DNA of 64,000 bases from a virus. The stretch is from IMG/VR virus record IMGVR_UViG_3300010885_032885, positions 1 to 64,000 of that record. One strand, given 5' to 3'. Position 1 is the stretch's first letter; each line of letters opens with the position of its first letter. The notes beneath the pieces were generated by a model. That model saw only the letters and a list, made by a program, of their open reading frames with translations. It did not search any database and was not told where the DNA came from. Shown piece after piece: positions 24,097 through 32,771 of the stretch. The position numbers and the translations under genes are program-made.

Positions 24097-27000
24097 ATGG
24101 CCCTTCCTGATTCCAGTGTAATACGTTCATACCCCGGTGGTGCGGCTCCTACATATCTTGTAGCTACAGTTGCTAGTGGTTATGTTTCTAGCCAAACATT
24201 AACCGTAGCCAACACCACCGGTTGGTATGAAGTTAGTCCCTATGGCTATAATACCTCCAACGCTCTGGGAACCAGTGGACCCTATACACTGGTTGTTGAC
24301 TATGGTTTGGGTTCAGAAGAAAAAATTCTTTGTGCCAGTGGTGCTATTGCACTAGGCCTCAATACTGTCATTAATATCTATAATGTTAGTGGCACTAATG
24401 GTCGAGGCTATGACGGTACACTTGCTCAGCCACATGCTGTAGGGTTTCCCGATAACTTTAATGTCTTTCCAGTCTCTACTGCCATAGAGCAAGCACAGTT
24501 TAACTATATAACTGCTGATGCCGTTATTAGTGGCAGTGTTGCCGGTGGAGATCTAGTAGGTAGCTACCCAAATCCAACACTATCTCCAGTGTCTACAAGT
24601 GGTACTTACGGTAATAATGCTAGCTCTTTAACTCTTACACTTGATAATAAGGGTCGAGTAATTGGTACCTATGTCAATACTATCGAGATTGCTGAAAGTC
24701 AAGTCACTAATCTTACTACAGATCTAATAACAATTAGTGGTAATCAAACTACTATGAGTGGACAGATTGCCACTATTTCAGGCAAGCAAGTTACAGATGA
24801 AAATACCATAACTAATCTAGTCACTGGTTTAGGTATTGCCAATGACAATATTGATCTTTTAAATCAAAATTCTGTAGTACTAAGCGGCTATGTTTCTACA
24901 ATTAGTGGTAAGCAAGTCACTGATGAAGACAATATAGCAGTACTGTCGGGTCAAATAATTGCTACAAATAGTGGAGTATCCACTCTTAGTGGAAATCTCA
25001 CTACACTTACCAATAACTTTACTACATTAAGTGGACAATTTGTTACACTTAGTGGCAATCAATCCATTGATGAAAGCAATATAGCTGCACTTAGTGGACA
25101 AGTGGTCATTATAAGTGGCACTCTAAGTGGTGTTGTCAATAATCAAATCACTGATGAAGTTAACATTGCCACCTTAAGTGGCCAAATGGTTACTGCCAAC
25201 AGTAATATAGCCACCATTAGTGGTAATCAAGCCACAGATGAAGACAATATAGCCACTCTAAGTGGCCAAATGGTCACTGCAAACAGTAACATAGCAACCA
25301 ATTCGGGTCAGATAGTCACTAACTCTAGTAATATCTCAACACTCTCGGGCCAAATGGTCACTGCAAACAGCAATATTGCAACTATAAGTGGCAAGCAAGT
25401 GACCGATGAAAGTAACTTTGTAACCTTAAGTGGTCAAGTTGCCAATCAAGGTAATAGCATTGGGGTTGTCTCCGGTAAGCAAGTAACTGACGAGACCAAT
25501 ATATCGACTCTCTCGGGTCAAATGGTTACTGCCAATAGTAATATTGCCACTAACTCGGGCAACATAGCCACTCTCAGTGGCAGTCTCGATATCACTAATA
25601 ATAATATTGTTAGTCTTAGTGGACGACAAGCTACAGATGCAGTTAATATTACTGCACTACAAAATGGCACTAGTACTCTTAGTGGTTATATAGCAACTAT
25701 CTCTGGCAAGCAAGTTACAGATGAAAGCAATATAGCCACTCTAAGTGGACTACAGATTACTGATGCAAGTAATATAGCCACCATTAGTGGCAAACAAATT
25801 ACAGACGAGAGCAATATTACCACTCTAAGTGGCAAACAAGTGACCGATGAAAGCAATATAGCCACTATTAGTGGTAATTTTGTCACCCTCTCGGGTCAAT
25901 ATGCCACTACCAGTGGTGTTGTAAACACCATCTCCGGTAAGCAAGTTACAGACGAAACAAATATAGCCACTATTAGTGGACAAGTAGTTACAATTACCAA
26001 TAATGTTGCAACTATAAGTGGTAATCAGGTCACTGATGAAAGCAATATTGCCACTTTAAGTGGCCAAATGGTTACTGCCAATACAAATATTGCAACCAAC
26101 TCTGGTAACATTTCTACTCTCTCTGGCTATTGGTATACAACAAATCAAAACCTTATTTTATTAGAGGGTGATGTATCCACTGATGAAGCCAATATTGCAA
26201 CCATTAGTGGTCAAGTAGTTACTAATACTTCCAATATTGCATCATTGTCAGGTAGTCTTGCAACACTCAGTGGCCAATATGTTACTACTTCAGGCCTTGT
26301 TACAAACCAGTCTGGATATATTGCTACCATTAGTGGCAAGCAAGTGACTGATGAAGACAATATTGCTACCATTAGTGGCAACTTTACTACTCTTAGTGGA
26401 CAGTATGCAACTACTAGTGGTGTTGTAAATACCATATCAGGTAAGCAAGTGACAGATGAAGCAAACATCTCTACTGTTAGTGGAGTTGCTGCAACTAATA
26501 CAATCAATATAGCTACACTCAGTGGCCAAATGGTCACTGCAAACAGTAACATAGCAACCAACTCAGGCAATATTGTAAGTTTGAGTGGTCAATTTGCAAC
26601 TACTAGTGGAAGAACAATCTTCTCTGGTACGAATGCTACTGGTGATCTTTCAGGCACCTATCCAAGCCCAACTGTAGCTAAAATCCAGGGTATTTCCATA
26701 AATCCAACGGCTCCAACCAATAACCAGGTTCTACGTTACAGTACTACATCCGGCACTTGGTATGCTGGTACGGGTAACGCTCTATTCCCAACTGCTACTA
26801 AGAGTGGTAACTATACAGCAGTTCCTAATGATTATGTAGTCGTAAATGCTACGGTTGCACCAATCACCATAACACTCCCCAATGCTCCTTCCAATGGTTC
26901 AGTTATTTCAGTAGCAAGTCTAACTACAAGTACTTACAACGTGATAATTACTGCTAGTGGTGGTGACACTATACCTGGTGGTGATTTTACACTAGCTGGA

Positions 27001-30000
27001 AATACAGTTTTTAACTCAGTATCATTTTACTATGATTCTGTTAGAACAGAATGGTTGATTAGTAGCAATAACTTTGGTGATGCTGCTGGTGGAGACCTTG
27101 GTGGTTTCTTCCCTAATCCAACTGTAGACAGACTTCAGGGCACACCTGTAAGCAATGTTCCTCCAAACACTGGTCAAGTTCTTGCATCAGTTGGTGGAGT
27201 ATGGACTCCTATTACTTCAAGTGGAATAGGAACTCCTGGCCCCGGTGGTGCTAATGGCTATTGGTTTGCAGGTTATGATACTACTAACCAAACCCTAACT
27301 ACTGTACTAAGTGGTAAGCCAATCCTCATTGGTACCCCTACAAATCAAAATGGTATTGTTTCGTCTGCTAGTGGTACAATGACTATTGGTTACACAGGAA
27401 CATACAACTTCCAATTCTCTGCACAATTACAAAACACTGATAATGCTGCACACAATGCTCAGATTTGGATTCGTAAGAATGGTGTTAATTTAGCTGAAAC
27501 AAACGGTACAGTTGCTATTCCTAGAACCGGTGGTACTGGTAATGGTTATTCAATTGTTTCATGGAACTATATAGTAGCTGCTAGTGGTGGTGACAAATTC
27601 CAATTCATGTGGACTGCCGATGATACACATGTTTCTTTAATTGATGTTCCTGGTTTAGGGACTGCTCCTAACTCACCATCTTTTATTGTTACCGTTCAAC
27701 AAGTTATGTACAACCAAACAGGTACATACACCGTTAATGCAATCGCTGCCAGTGGTACTAACCAAGCAACAGCTACTCCTCTTACACTTAGCACTTATGC
27801 TCCAGTAACTGGTGCAACTGCAAGTGGTAATAATGTTTATGGTACGGGTGTTGTTCTTGCTACTCCATCATATAATGGTCAATGGACACAAATCCATAAC
27901 CAAGATTTAAACAATTGGCTCCTCGTTTATCCAAACTCTGGAGCAACAATAGATGCTGAAGTTACTAATGGACCAATCTGGATTCCACCAAGTGCTTTCT
28001 GGGAAGGTGTAGCAACAAATACCCTTGCATGGGATACTAAGATTCAACCAATCACATCTACTACTATAAACGTAAGTTATGGAGCAGATGGTGGACAAAC
28101 TGCAATAAACCTTCCTTCAACCGGAACTCCTGGCACATATGGTACCGTTAGCGGAGTTCCAGTTATCACTACAGACCCACAAGGCCGTGTCAGTGCAGTC
28201 ACCGTAACTGGTATACAGATTGCTCAGAATCAAGTGACTGGTCTTTCTGGAAACTTGTCAGCACTGAGTGGTTCAATCACTACAACCGATAGCAACCTTG
28301 CAACACTCAGTGGTCAATATGTTACCACCTCAGGAATTGTAACTACTAATACAAGTAATATTGCTACCCTATCGGGTCAAATGGTCACTGCCAATGCAAA
28401 CATTGCATCTACCAGTGGGTCACTTGTAACCCTTAGTGGACAATATGTCACCACTAGTGGTGTTGTAAACACCATCTCCGGTAAGCAAGTTACAGACGAA
28501 AACAATATTGCAACATTAAGTGGCAATCTAGTTACACTTAGTGGTAGTCTCAATACTACCAACAGTAACCTAGCCAGTCTTAGTGGACAATATGCAACTC
28601 TCTCGGGTCAATATGCCACTACCAGTGGTGTTGTAGACACCATCTCCGGCAAACAAGTTACAGACGAAACAAATATAGCCACTCTCAGTGGTCAAATGGT
28701 GACTGCTAATAGCAATATTGCAACATTAAGTGGTCAAATGATCACTGCAAATAACAATATTGCCACCAATAGTGGCAGTATAGTGACCACCAATAGCAAT
28801 GTCTCGACCATTAGTGGCAAACAAATTACAGACGAGAGCAATATTGCCACTCTAAGTGGCCAAATGGTCACTGCAAACAGTAACATAGCCACACTTAGCG
28901 GGCAGATGGTCACTGCCAATACAAATATTGCAACTGTTAGTGGAGTTGCTGCTGCTGCTCTACCCAAAGCCGGTGGTACCATGTCTGGTGCTATTGCAAT
29001 GGGTAGTAACAAGATTACAGGACTTGCAAATGGCTCAGCTGCCTCAGATGCTGCAGCTTTTGGTCAAATTCCTACGGCTCTACCACCCAATGGTACAGCT
29101 GGTGGTGACCTTACCGGTAGCTATCCGAACCCAACACTCAGTGGAGTTGGAACTGCCGGTACCTACGGTAGTGCTACTCTAGTACCAGTTATTACAACTG
29201 ACAGTAAGGGTCGAGTGACAGGAGTAACTACAAGTGCTCCACTGGACTCTACCAAACTACCTCTTGCCGGTGGAAGTCTCACTGGTCCACTCTACTCTAA
29301 TAGCAGTGTAACCGTAACCGGTAACGTAACTGTAACCGGTATTCTAAGTGTTCCCTATACAGTTAGTGCAAGTAGTGGTACCAATACTCCACCAATTAAC
29401 AATGGCTCTCTTAACTATTCTGATGTAAATATTATGGCCGGGTTCTCTAGTAATGTTGGTAGTTACAACCAGATGGTTATGCAAAATACCAACTCGGGAA
29501 CCACTAGTAGTACTAACTTTAATGTCAGTAATAATCTAGCAACTGCAAGCAGTTACTATGGTGAGTTTGGAATGAACTCCAGTAACTATGCCGGTACCGG
29601 TGGGTTCAATATCCCCAACGCCGTCTATGTGGGTGCTGCCAATGGTGATGTTACACTGGGTACCTATACTGCCAACTCTATACACTTTGTAAACAATAAT
29701 AGCTCCAATGATTCTATGACCATTACTAGTGCCGGCCTAGTGGTTGCTGCTAGTGGTCTAACTGTTACCGGTACACTTAGTGCCAGTGTTGGCGGAGACC
29801 TAACGGGTACACTTCCAAACCCAACTGTAGCCAAAATTCAAGGTGTTGCCATAAGCAATACTGCTCCAGCAAGTGGTAATGTACTAACCTACAATGGAAC
29901 TCAGTGGGCTCCAGTCAATGACATAGAATACTATGGACTAGTAGACTTGACTACACAAAGTGCCGCTATTGGTACTACTCTCATATACTCTACTCCGACT

Positions 30001-30273
30001 GCTCAACTGTACAATCTAGACTTTTATGGTAAGGTCACTACTGCTGCAACTACGTCTAGTACCCTAGGTCCCGTGAGTGTAATCTTTACTGACCCCGATG
30101 GAACTACAGTAACTCTCACCGATGACTCCACTAGTGCAAATACCACTTCTAGTGCAGTCTACGGAAGTTTCCAATTCTATGCCAAGAGTGGAACCAACAT
30201 CTCTTACTCTGTAGCATATGCAAGTAGTGGTGCCACTGCAATGCAATATAATCTACACATGAAGCTAACTTAA
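24097..30273 (+). CDS. Giant tail fibre protein with 14-residue repeats
   Basis: 2058 residues. Domains in order: N-terminal attachment region (1-150); a GGDLVGSYPNPT motif with a following DNKGRV strand (~149-190); a long repeat rod (~195-848) built of NIATxSG(K/Q)(Q/M)VT(D/A)(E/N)S units; two more GGDL/PNPT-type motifs (~849, ~997); a jelly-roll like those of cyanophage fibres (~1048-1205, with TGTYNFQFSAQL and IWIRKNGVN); a second rod (~1371-1618); two last GGDL motifs (~1667, ~1898); and a C-terminal tip domain. The 14-residue period equals two heptads and suggests a trimeric coiled rod, though hydrophobic spacing is not classic. It recognises or reaches the host surface. By length the longest gene here. 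Confidence 0.8.
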   Translation: MALPDSSVIRSYPGGAAPTYLVATVASGYVSSQTLTVANTTGWYEVSPYGYNTSNALGTSGPYTLVVDYGLGSEEKILCASGAIALGLNTVINIYNVSGTNGRGYDGTLAQPHAVGFPDNFNVFPVSTAIEQAQFNYITADAVISGSVAGGDLVGSYPNPTLSPVSTSGTYGNNASSLTLTLDNKGRVIGTYVNTIEIAESQVTNLTTDLITISGNQTTMSGQIATISGKQVTDENTITNLVTGLGIANDNIDLLNQNSVVLSGYVSTISGKQVTDEDNIAVLSGQIIATNSGVSTLSGNLTTLTNNFTTLSGQFVTLSGNQSIDESNIAALSGQVVIISGTLSGVVNNQITDEVNIATLSGQMVTANSNIATISGNQATDEDNIATLSGQMVTANSNIATNSGQIVTNSSNISTLSGQMVTANSNIATISGKQVTDESNFVTLSGQVANQGNSIGVVSGKQVTDETNISTLSGQMVTANSNIATNSGNIATLSGSLDITNNNIVSLSGRQATDAVNITALQNGTSTLSGYIATISGKQVTDESNIATLSGLQITDASNIATISGKQITDESNITTLSGKQVTDESNIATISGNFVTLSGQYATTSGVVNTISGKQVTDETNIATISGQVVTITNNVATISGNQVTDESNIATLSGQMVTANTNIATNSGNISTLSGYWYTTNQNLILLEGDVSTDEANIATISGQVVTNTSNIASLSGSLATLSGQYVTTSGLVTNQSGYIATISGKQVTDEDNIATISGNFTTLSGQYATTSGVVNTISGKQVTDEANISTVSGVAATNTINIATLSGQMVTANSNIATNSGNIVSLSGQFATTSGRTIFSGTNATGDLSGTYPSPTVAKIQGISINPTAPTNNQVLRYSTTSGTWYAGTGNALFPTATKSGNYTAVPNDYVVVNATVAPITITLPNAPSNGSVISVASLTTSTYNVIITASGGDTIPGGDFTLAGNTVFNSVSFYYDSVRTEWLISSNNFGDAAGGDLGGFFPNPTVDRLQGTPVSNVPPNTGQVLASVGGVWTPITSSGIGTPGPGGANGYWFAGYDTTNQTLTTVLSGKPILIGTPTNQNGIVSSASGTMTIGYTGTYNFQFSAQLQNTDNAAHNAQIWIRKNGVNLAETNGTVAIPRTGGTGNGYSIVSWNYIVAASGGDKFQFMWTADDTHVSLIDVPGLGTAPNSPSFIVTVQQVMYNQTGTYTVNAIAASGTNQATATPLTLSTYAPVTGATASGNNVYGTGVVLATPSYNGQWTQIHNQDLNNWLLVYPNSGATIDAEVTNGPIWIPPSAFWEGVATNTLAWDTKIQPITSTTINVSYGADGGQTAINLPSTGTPGTYGTVSGVPVITTDPQGRVSAVTVTGIQIAQNQVTGLSGNLSALSGSITTTDSNLATLSGQYVTTSGIVTTNTSNIATLSGQMVTANANIASTSGSLVTLSGQYVTTSGVVNTISGKQVTDENNIATLSGNLVTLSGSLNTTNSNLASLSGQYATLSGQYATTSGVVDTISGKQVTDETNIATLSGQMVTANSNIATLSGQMITANNNIATNSGSIVTTNSNVSTISGKQITDESNIATLSGQMVTANSNIATLSGQMVTANTNIATVSGVAAAALPKAGGTMSGAIAMGSNKITGLANGSAASDAAAFGQIPTALPPNGTAGGDLTGSYPNPTLSGVGTAGTYGSATLVPVITTDSKGRVTGVTTSAPLDSTKLPLAGGSLTGPLYSNSSVTVTGNVTVTGILSVPYTVSASSGTNTPPINNGSLNYSDVNIMAGFSSNVGSYNQMVMQNTNSGTTSSTNFNVSNNLATASSYYGEFGMNSSNYAGTGGFNIPNAVYVGAANGDVTLGTYTANSIHFVNNNSSNDSMTITSAGLVVAASGLTVTGTLSASVGGDLTGTLPNPTVAKIQGVAISNTAPASGNVLTYNGTQWAPVNDIEYYGLVDLTTQSAAIGTTLIYSTPTAQLYNLDFYGKVTTAATTSSTLGPVSVIFTDPDGTTVTLTDDSTSANTTSSAVYGSFQFYAKSGTNISYSVAYASSGATAMQYNLHMKLT
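24679..26640 (+). repeat. 14-codon repeat array (fibre rod 1)
   Basis: About 45-50 units of 42 bases, consensus NIATLSGQMVTANS / NIATISGKQVTDES, degenerate in phase. Long identical DNA stretches show recent copying. Confidence 0.85.
28210..28950 (+). repeat. 14-codon repeat array (fibre rod 2)
   Basis: A second block of the same repeat, about 17 units, with long stretches nearly identical to rod 1 (for example the VVNTISGKQVTDE segment). It suggests segmental duplication within the gene. Confidence 0.85.
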
Positions 30274-30282
30274 GGATAAATT

Positions 30283-30639
30283 ATGGCTGAATCAATAACC
30301 CGAGAGAGTTATAGTGCTACCGGTCTTCCTGGAGCAACCCAAGGGACACGTTATGTAGGAGCAACCGTTAGTGGTGCTCCAACTAGTGGTACCTATGTAG
30401 CCGGTGACTTTCTAATTGGACAGAATGGCAACACTTGGGTCTGTACCTCCCCCGGTTCTCCAGGAACTTGGGTCCCCGGTGCACAGATTAATCTCTCTTA
30501 CACTGCCGGTAGTGGTACAGTAGTGACAACTGCCACTACATCTAGTGGTCTTGGAGTCATAAGAAACATTTGGGTAGTTAGTGGAACAGTTACTCCCTCA
30601 GGCGGAGCTAACGGAGACATATGGATTCAGTATAGCTAA
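30283..30639 (+). CDS. Small fibre-associated protein
   Basis: 118 residues. A segment, RYVGATVSGAPTSGTYVAGD followed by FLIGQNGNTWVCTSPGSPGTWV, matches a motif common in phage tail fibres (RxVGA...GAPxxGxxxxGD...WxCTxxGxPGTWV). The last 45 residues are beta-rich (GSGTVVTTATTSSGLGVIRNIW, GGANGDIWIQYS). The stop overlaps the next start (TAATG), so it is made together with the cysteine-rich protein. Likely a short fibre, tip or linker piece. Confidence 0.6.
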   Translation: MAESITRESYSATGLPGATQGTRYVGATVSGAPTSGTYVAGDFLIGQNGNTWVCTSPGSPGTWVPGAQINLSYTAGSGTVVTTATTSSGLGVIRNIWVVSGTVTPSGGANGDIWIQYS

Positions 30640-32135
30640 TGGCAGGAAATTTTAAAACAGGTGGAACCTGGTACTCTACCAATGGAATGTCAGTAAACAT
30701 TGGCGGAACTTGGCACTCGATTACACAGAGCTTTATCAATATTGGTGGAGCCTGGAAAACTTGGTATCAGAGTAACATTCTCGACACTTGGGCTCGAGTT
30801 ACAAGCGGTAGTCTAGGCACCAGTAATACCGGTAATACCTGGAGTAACATTATTGGAATTTGGTACAGCAATAGTGGAGTAGCCACTAGTTCAAGTACAG
30901 TGTCCAATACCAGTTTTCCACTGGCTACAACTCCTTTTAAAACCAGTGCTACAATTAGTGCACAGAGTGTCAGTCAGGGTGCTGGAGTTGCTTTTTGGCA
31001 AACCAGCTCTGGTGATTTCTATGTACTGTCCACTGGACCTAGCTCCACCTACAATACCTACACCTGCAGTGTCTACGGTTGTACTGCCAACGGTTGCACT
31101 GCCTATGGAGTAACCGGTTGTGCCACCTATGGTTGCACTAGTTCCGGTTGCTGTGCCAATGGTTGTACTAGTTCCAATGCCAGTAACTGTAAAACTGCTG
31201 GTAGTTGTGGCAATGGTTGTCAGACTGGCTACAATGTTGCTACTTGTGCTACCAACGGTTGCACTGCCTATGGTTGTACAACTAGTGGTTGTCTTAGTGT
31301 TACTTGTGCTAGTTGGAGTTCAGGTAACGCCAACTATGGCAGTTGTGGTGCACCTGCCAACTGTATCAATGGATCCAATACCAGTAACTGCAAGACCAGT
31401 GGTAGTTGTGGTACTGGTTGTATTACTGGATACAATGCTTACAATGCCAAGACCAAGAGTGGCGGTAATGCTAACTATGGCAGTTGTGGTAATGGTTGCT
31501 GTAATGCCTATAATGCCAGTAACACCATCTACGGCTGTGGTAATGGTTGTGTCACTGGCTACAATACTATCTGTGCTGGTTATAAATGTAATGGTTATGT
31601 TTGTAGTGCTACGGGCTGCACTGCTAACGGTTGCACTGGCTATAATGCTTCTAACCCTACTTATGGCACTTGTGGTAACGGTTGCTGCAATGCCTATAAT
31701 GCCAGTAACTGTGCTGGTTATGGTTGTACATCTAGTGGTTGTTGTACTAACGGTTGTACTGCTAATAATAACGGCTGCACTGCTAACGGTTGCACTGCCT
31801 ATGGTTGTACAGCTGGATACACTACAACCTACTATGTATGGCCAGTTAATCTATGGAGATCAGTAGCAAATACCATCACTAGTGTATGGAGTACTAGTTG
31901 GACCAATACCAGTAGTACTCCCTATGTTAACTCTTTGAGTGTTACCACCAATGCTACCACTGGAGTAATTGCAGTGACTCCATATACCGATACAGCATTA
32001 ACAGCCAGCCTGGGTACTACTAACTATACTGCTACTACTGGTATCCCCTCTGCTGCAACTGCAGGAGTAGGTGTTGCACTAACTCCCGGTGGACTTACTC
32101 AGGGTACAACAATTGGAACCTTTACGGGTCAATAA
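30639..32135 (+). CDS. Fibre-like protein with cysteine-pentad repeat domain
   Basis: 498 residues. Residues 1-45 hold three strand repeats of the (N)IGG(T/A)W kind typical of phage tail proteins. Residues 46-140 are beta-rich. Residues 143-390 hold 42 cysteines, many spaced exactly five residues apart (143-148-153; 161-166-171; 203-208-213-218-223; 312-317-322-327-332; 358-363-368-373; 380-385-390) with units like CTANG, CTAYG and CTSSG. Other pieces repeat SCGNGC and NAYNASN. The C-terminal ~100 residues are again beta-rich Ser/Thr. The five-residue period recalls pentapeptide-repeat beta-solenoids. Function unknown; a host-binding or rigid spacer element is the best inference. Confidence 0.65.
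   Translation: MAGNFKTGGTWYSTNGMSVNIGGTWHSITQSFINIGGAWKTWYQSNILDTWARVTSGSLGTSNTGNTWSNIIGIWYSNSGVATSSSTVSNTSFPLATTPFKTSATISAQSVSQGAGVAFWQTSSGDFYVLSTGPSSTYNTYTCSVYGCTANGCTAYGVTGCATYGCTSSGCCANGCTSSNASNCKTAGSCGNGCQTGYNVATCATNGCTAYGCTTSGCLSVTCASWSSGNANYGSCGAPANCINGSNTSNCKTSGSCGTGCITGYNAYNAKTKSGGNANYGSCGNGCCNAYNASNTIYGCGNGCVTGYNTICAGYKCNGYVCSATGCTANGCTGYNASNPTYGTCGNGCCNAYNASNCAGYGCTSSGCCTNGCTANNNGCTANGCTAYGCTAGYTTTYYVWPVNLWRSVANTITSVWSTSWTNTSSTPYVNSLSVTTNATTGVIAVTPYTDTALTASLGTTNYTATTGIPSAATAGVGVALTPGGLTQGTTIGTFTGQ
31065..31808 (+). repeat. Cysteine-rich five-residue repeat region
   Basis: Codons 143-390 of the host ORF. DNA is a degenerate 15-base repeat of the type GGTTGYACTGCYWAY. 42 TGY codons fall in 248 codons; charged residues are almost absent (only a few Lys). 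Confidence 0.85.
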
Positions 32136-32169
32136 TATATAATGGTACTAATTACTAACAGGAGACAAA

Positions 32170-32394
32170 ATGTCTGATAATCCAGCAGTACCCAGTATGA
32201 CTGAAACCGTTGCCTTTGTTATAGACGGACAAGTCGAAGAAGTAATGACTACACAAGAGCGTTTTGCTGCACTACTAACCAGTAACCCAGTTATTGTTTC
32301 TGTTGAACCAGCACTAGTGGGGGAAATAAAAGTCGGTTGGACTTACTCCAAAGACTTAGGTTTTCAAGCTCCAGTAAATGACACGATAGGTTAG
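32170..32394 (+). CDS. Small tail-fibre-associated protein
   Basis: 74 residues, with AACAGGAG before the ATG. It has the layout VAFVIDGQVEEVMTTQERFAALL ... VGEIKVGWTYSKDLGFQAP. This matches a widespread small phage family found beside tail fibre genes, with an N-terminal 'vidgxVxnvi' strand pair and a 'vGWtYdgxxFxxp' end. Its role in fibre assembly or attachment is presumed from neighbourhood. Confidence 0.6.
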   Translation: MSDNPAVPSMTETVAFVIDGQVEEVMTTQERFAALLTSNPVIVSVEPALVGEIKVGWTYSKDLGFQAPVNDTIG

Positions 32395-32396
32395 AA

Positions 32397-32759
32397 ATGT
32401 CTGATCAAAGTCCAAGACCTTGGGATCTATATCTAGAAAAAGAAAGAAAATTTCTAGAAATACACAATGAAGTTAAAGAAATACCCATATCTATAGGAAG
32501 TCCAGAACCCTTTTATGCTTTATTAGAAGAGCAGGAACAAGAAAAACCAAGACAGGTTCGTCCTTGGGATTTACTTAACCCCAACAAAGAACGAGTCCCA
32601 GAAGAGATACAAGAACAACGACTAGACATTTGTAAGGACTGTCCTCGACTTCGTAAGAAACTTATGCAATGCAAAGAATGTGGTTGTATTATGACTGCAA
32701 AAGTTAAATTAGCTGAGGCTTTTTGTCCACTGGGAAAGTGGTCGGCCTTAGAAGTCTAG
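32397..32759 (+). CDS. Zinc-ribbon protein of the phage RPWDLLNP family
   Basis: 120 residues. RPWDLLNPNKE is followed by RLDICKDCPRLRKKLMQCKECGCIM and later FCPLGKW. This gives CxxC, CxxCxC and a final C: a zinc ribbon. The same arrangement is widespread in T4-like cyanophages and other large phages near structural or glycosyltransferase genes, usually without a named function. The first ~50 residues contain a second RPWDLY copy, so the N-terminus may be a partial repeat of the motif. It lies between fibre genes. Confidence 0.7.
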   Translation: MSDQSPRPWDLYLEKERKFLEIHNEVKEIPISIGSPEPFYALLEEQEQEKPRQVRPWDLLNPNKERVPEEIQEQRLDICKDCPRLRKKLMQCKECGCIMTAKVKLAEAFCPLGKWSALEV

Positions 32760-32771
32760 TGAAAGTAAACA

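Noticed and set aside
24679-28950. Repeat arrays considered as CRISPR
   Set aside because: Repeats are coding, in frame, degenerate and without unique spacers.
31065-31808. Possible variable region of a diversity-generating retroelement, because Asn codons are frequent
   Set aside because: No reverse transcriptase or template repeat is visible in the window, and the variation fits repeat drift between units.
31120-31866. A 248-residue ORF (Val/Met/Pro-rich) in another frame of the cysteine-repeat region
   Set aside because: It is a shadow of the 15-base repeat in the cysteine gene: low-complexity sequence stays open in several frames. No ribosome binding site, and the Cys frame fits between coupled neighbours.
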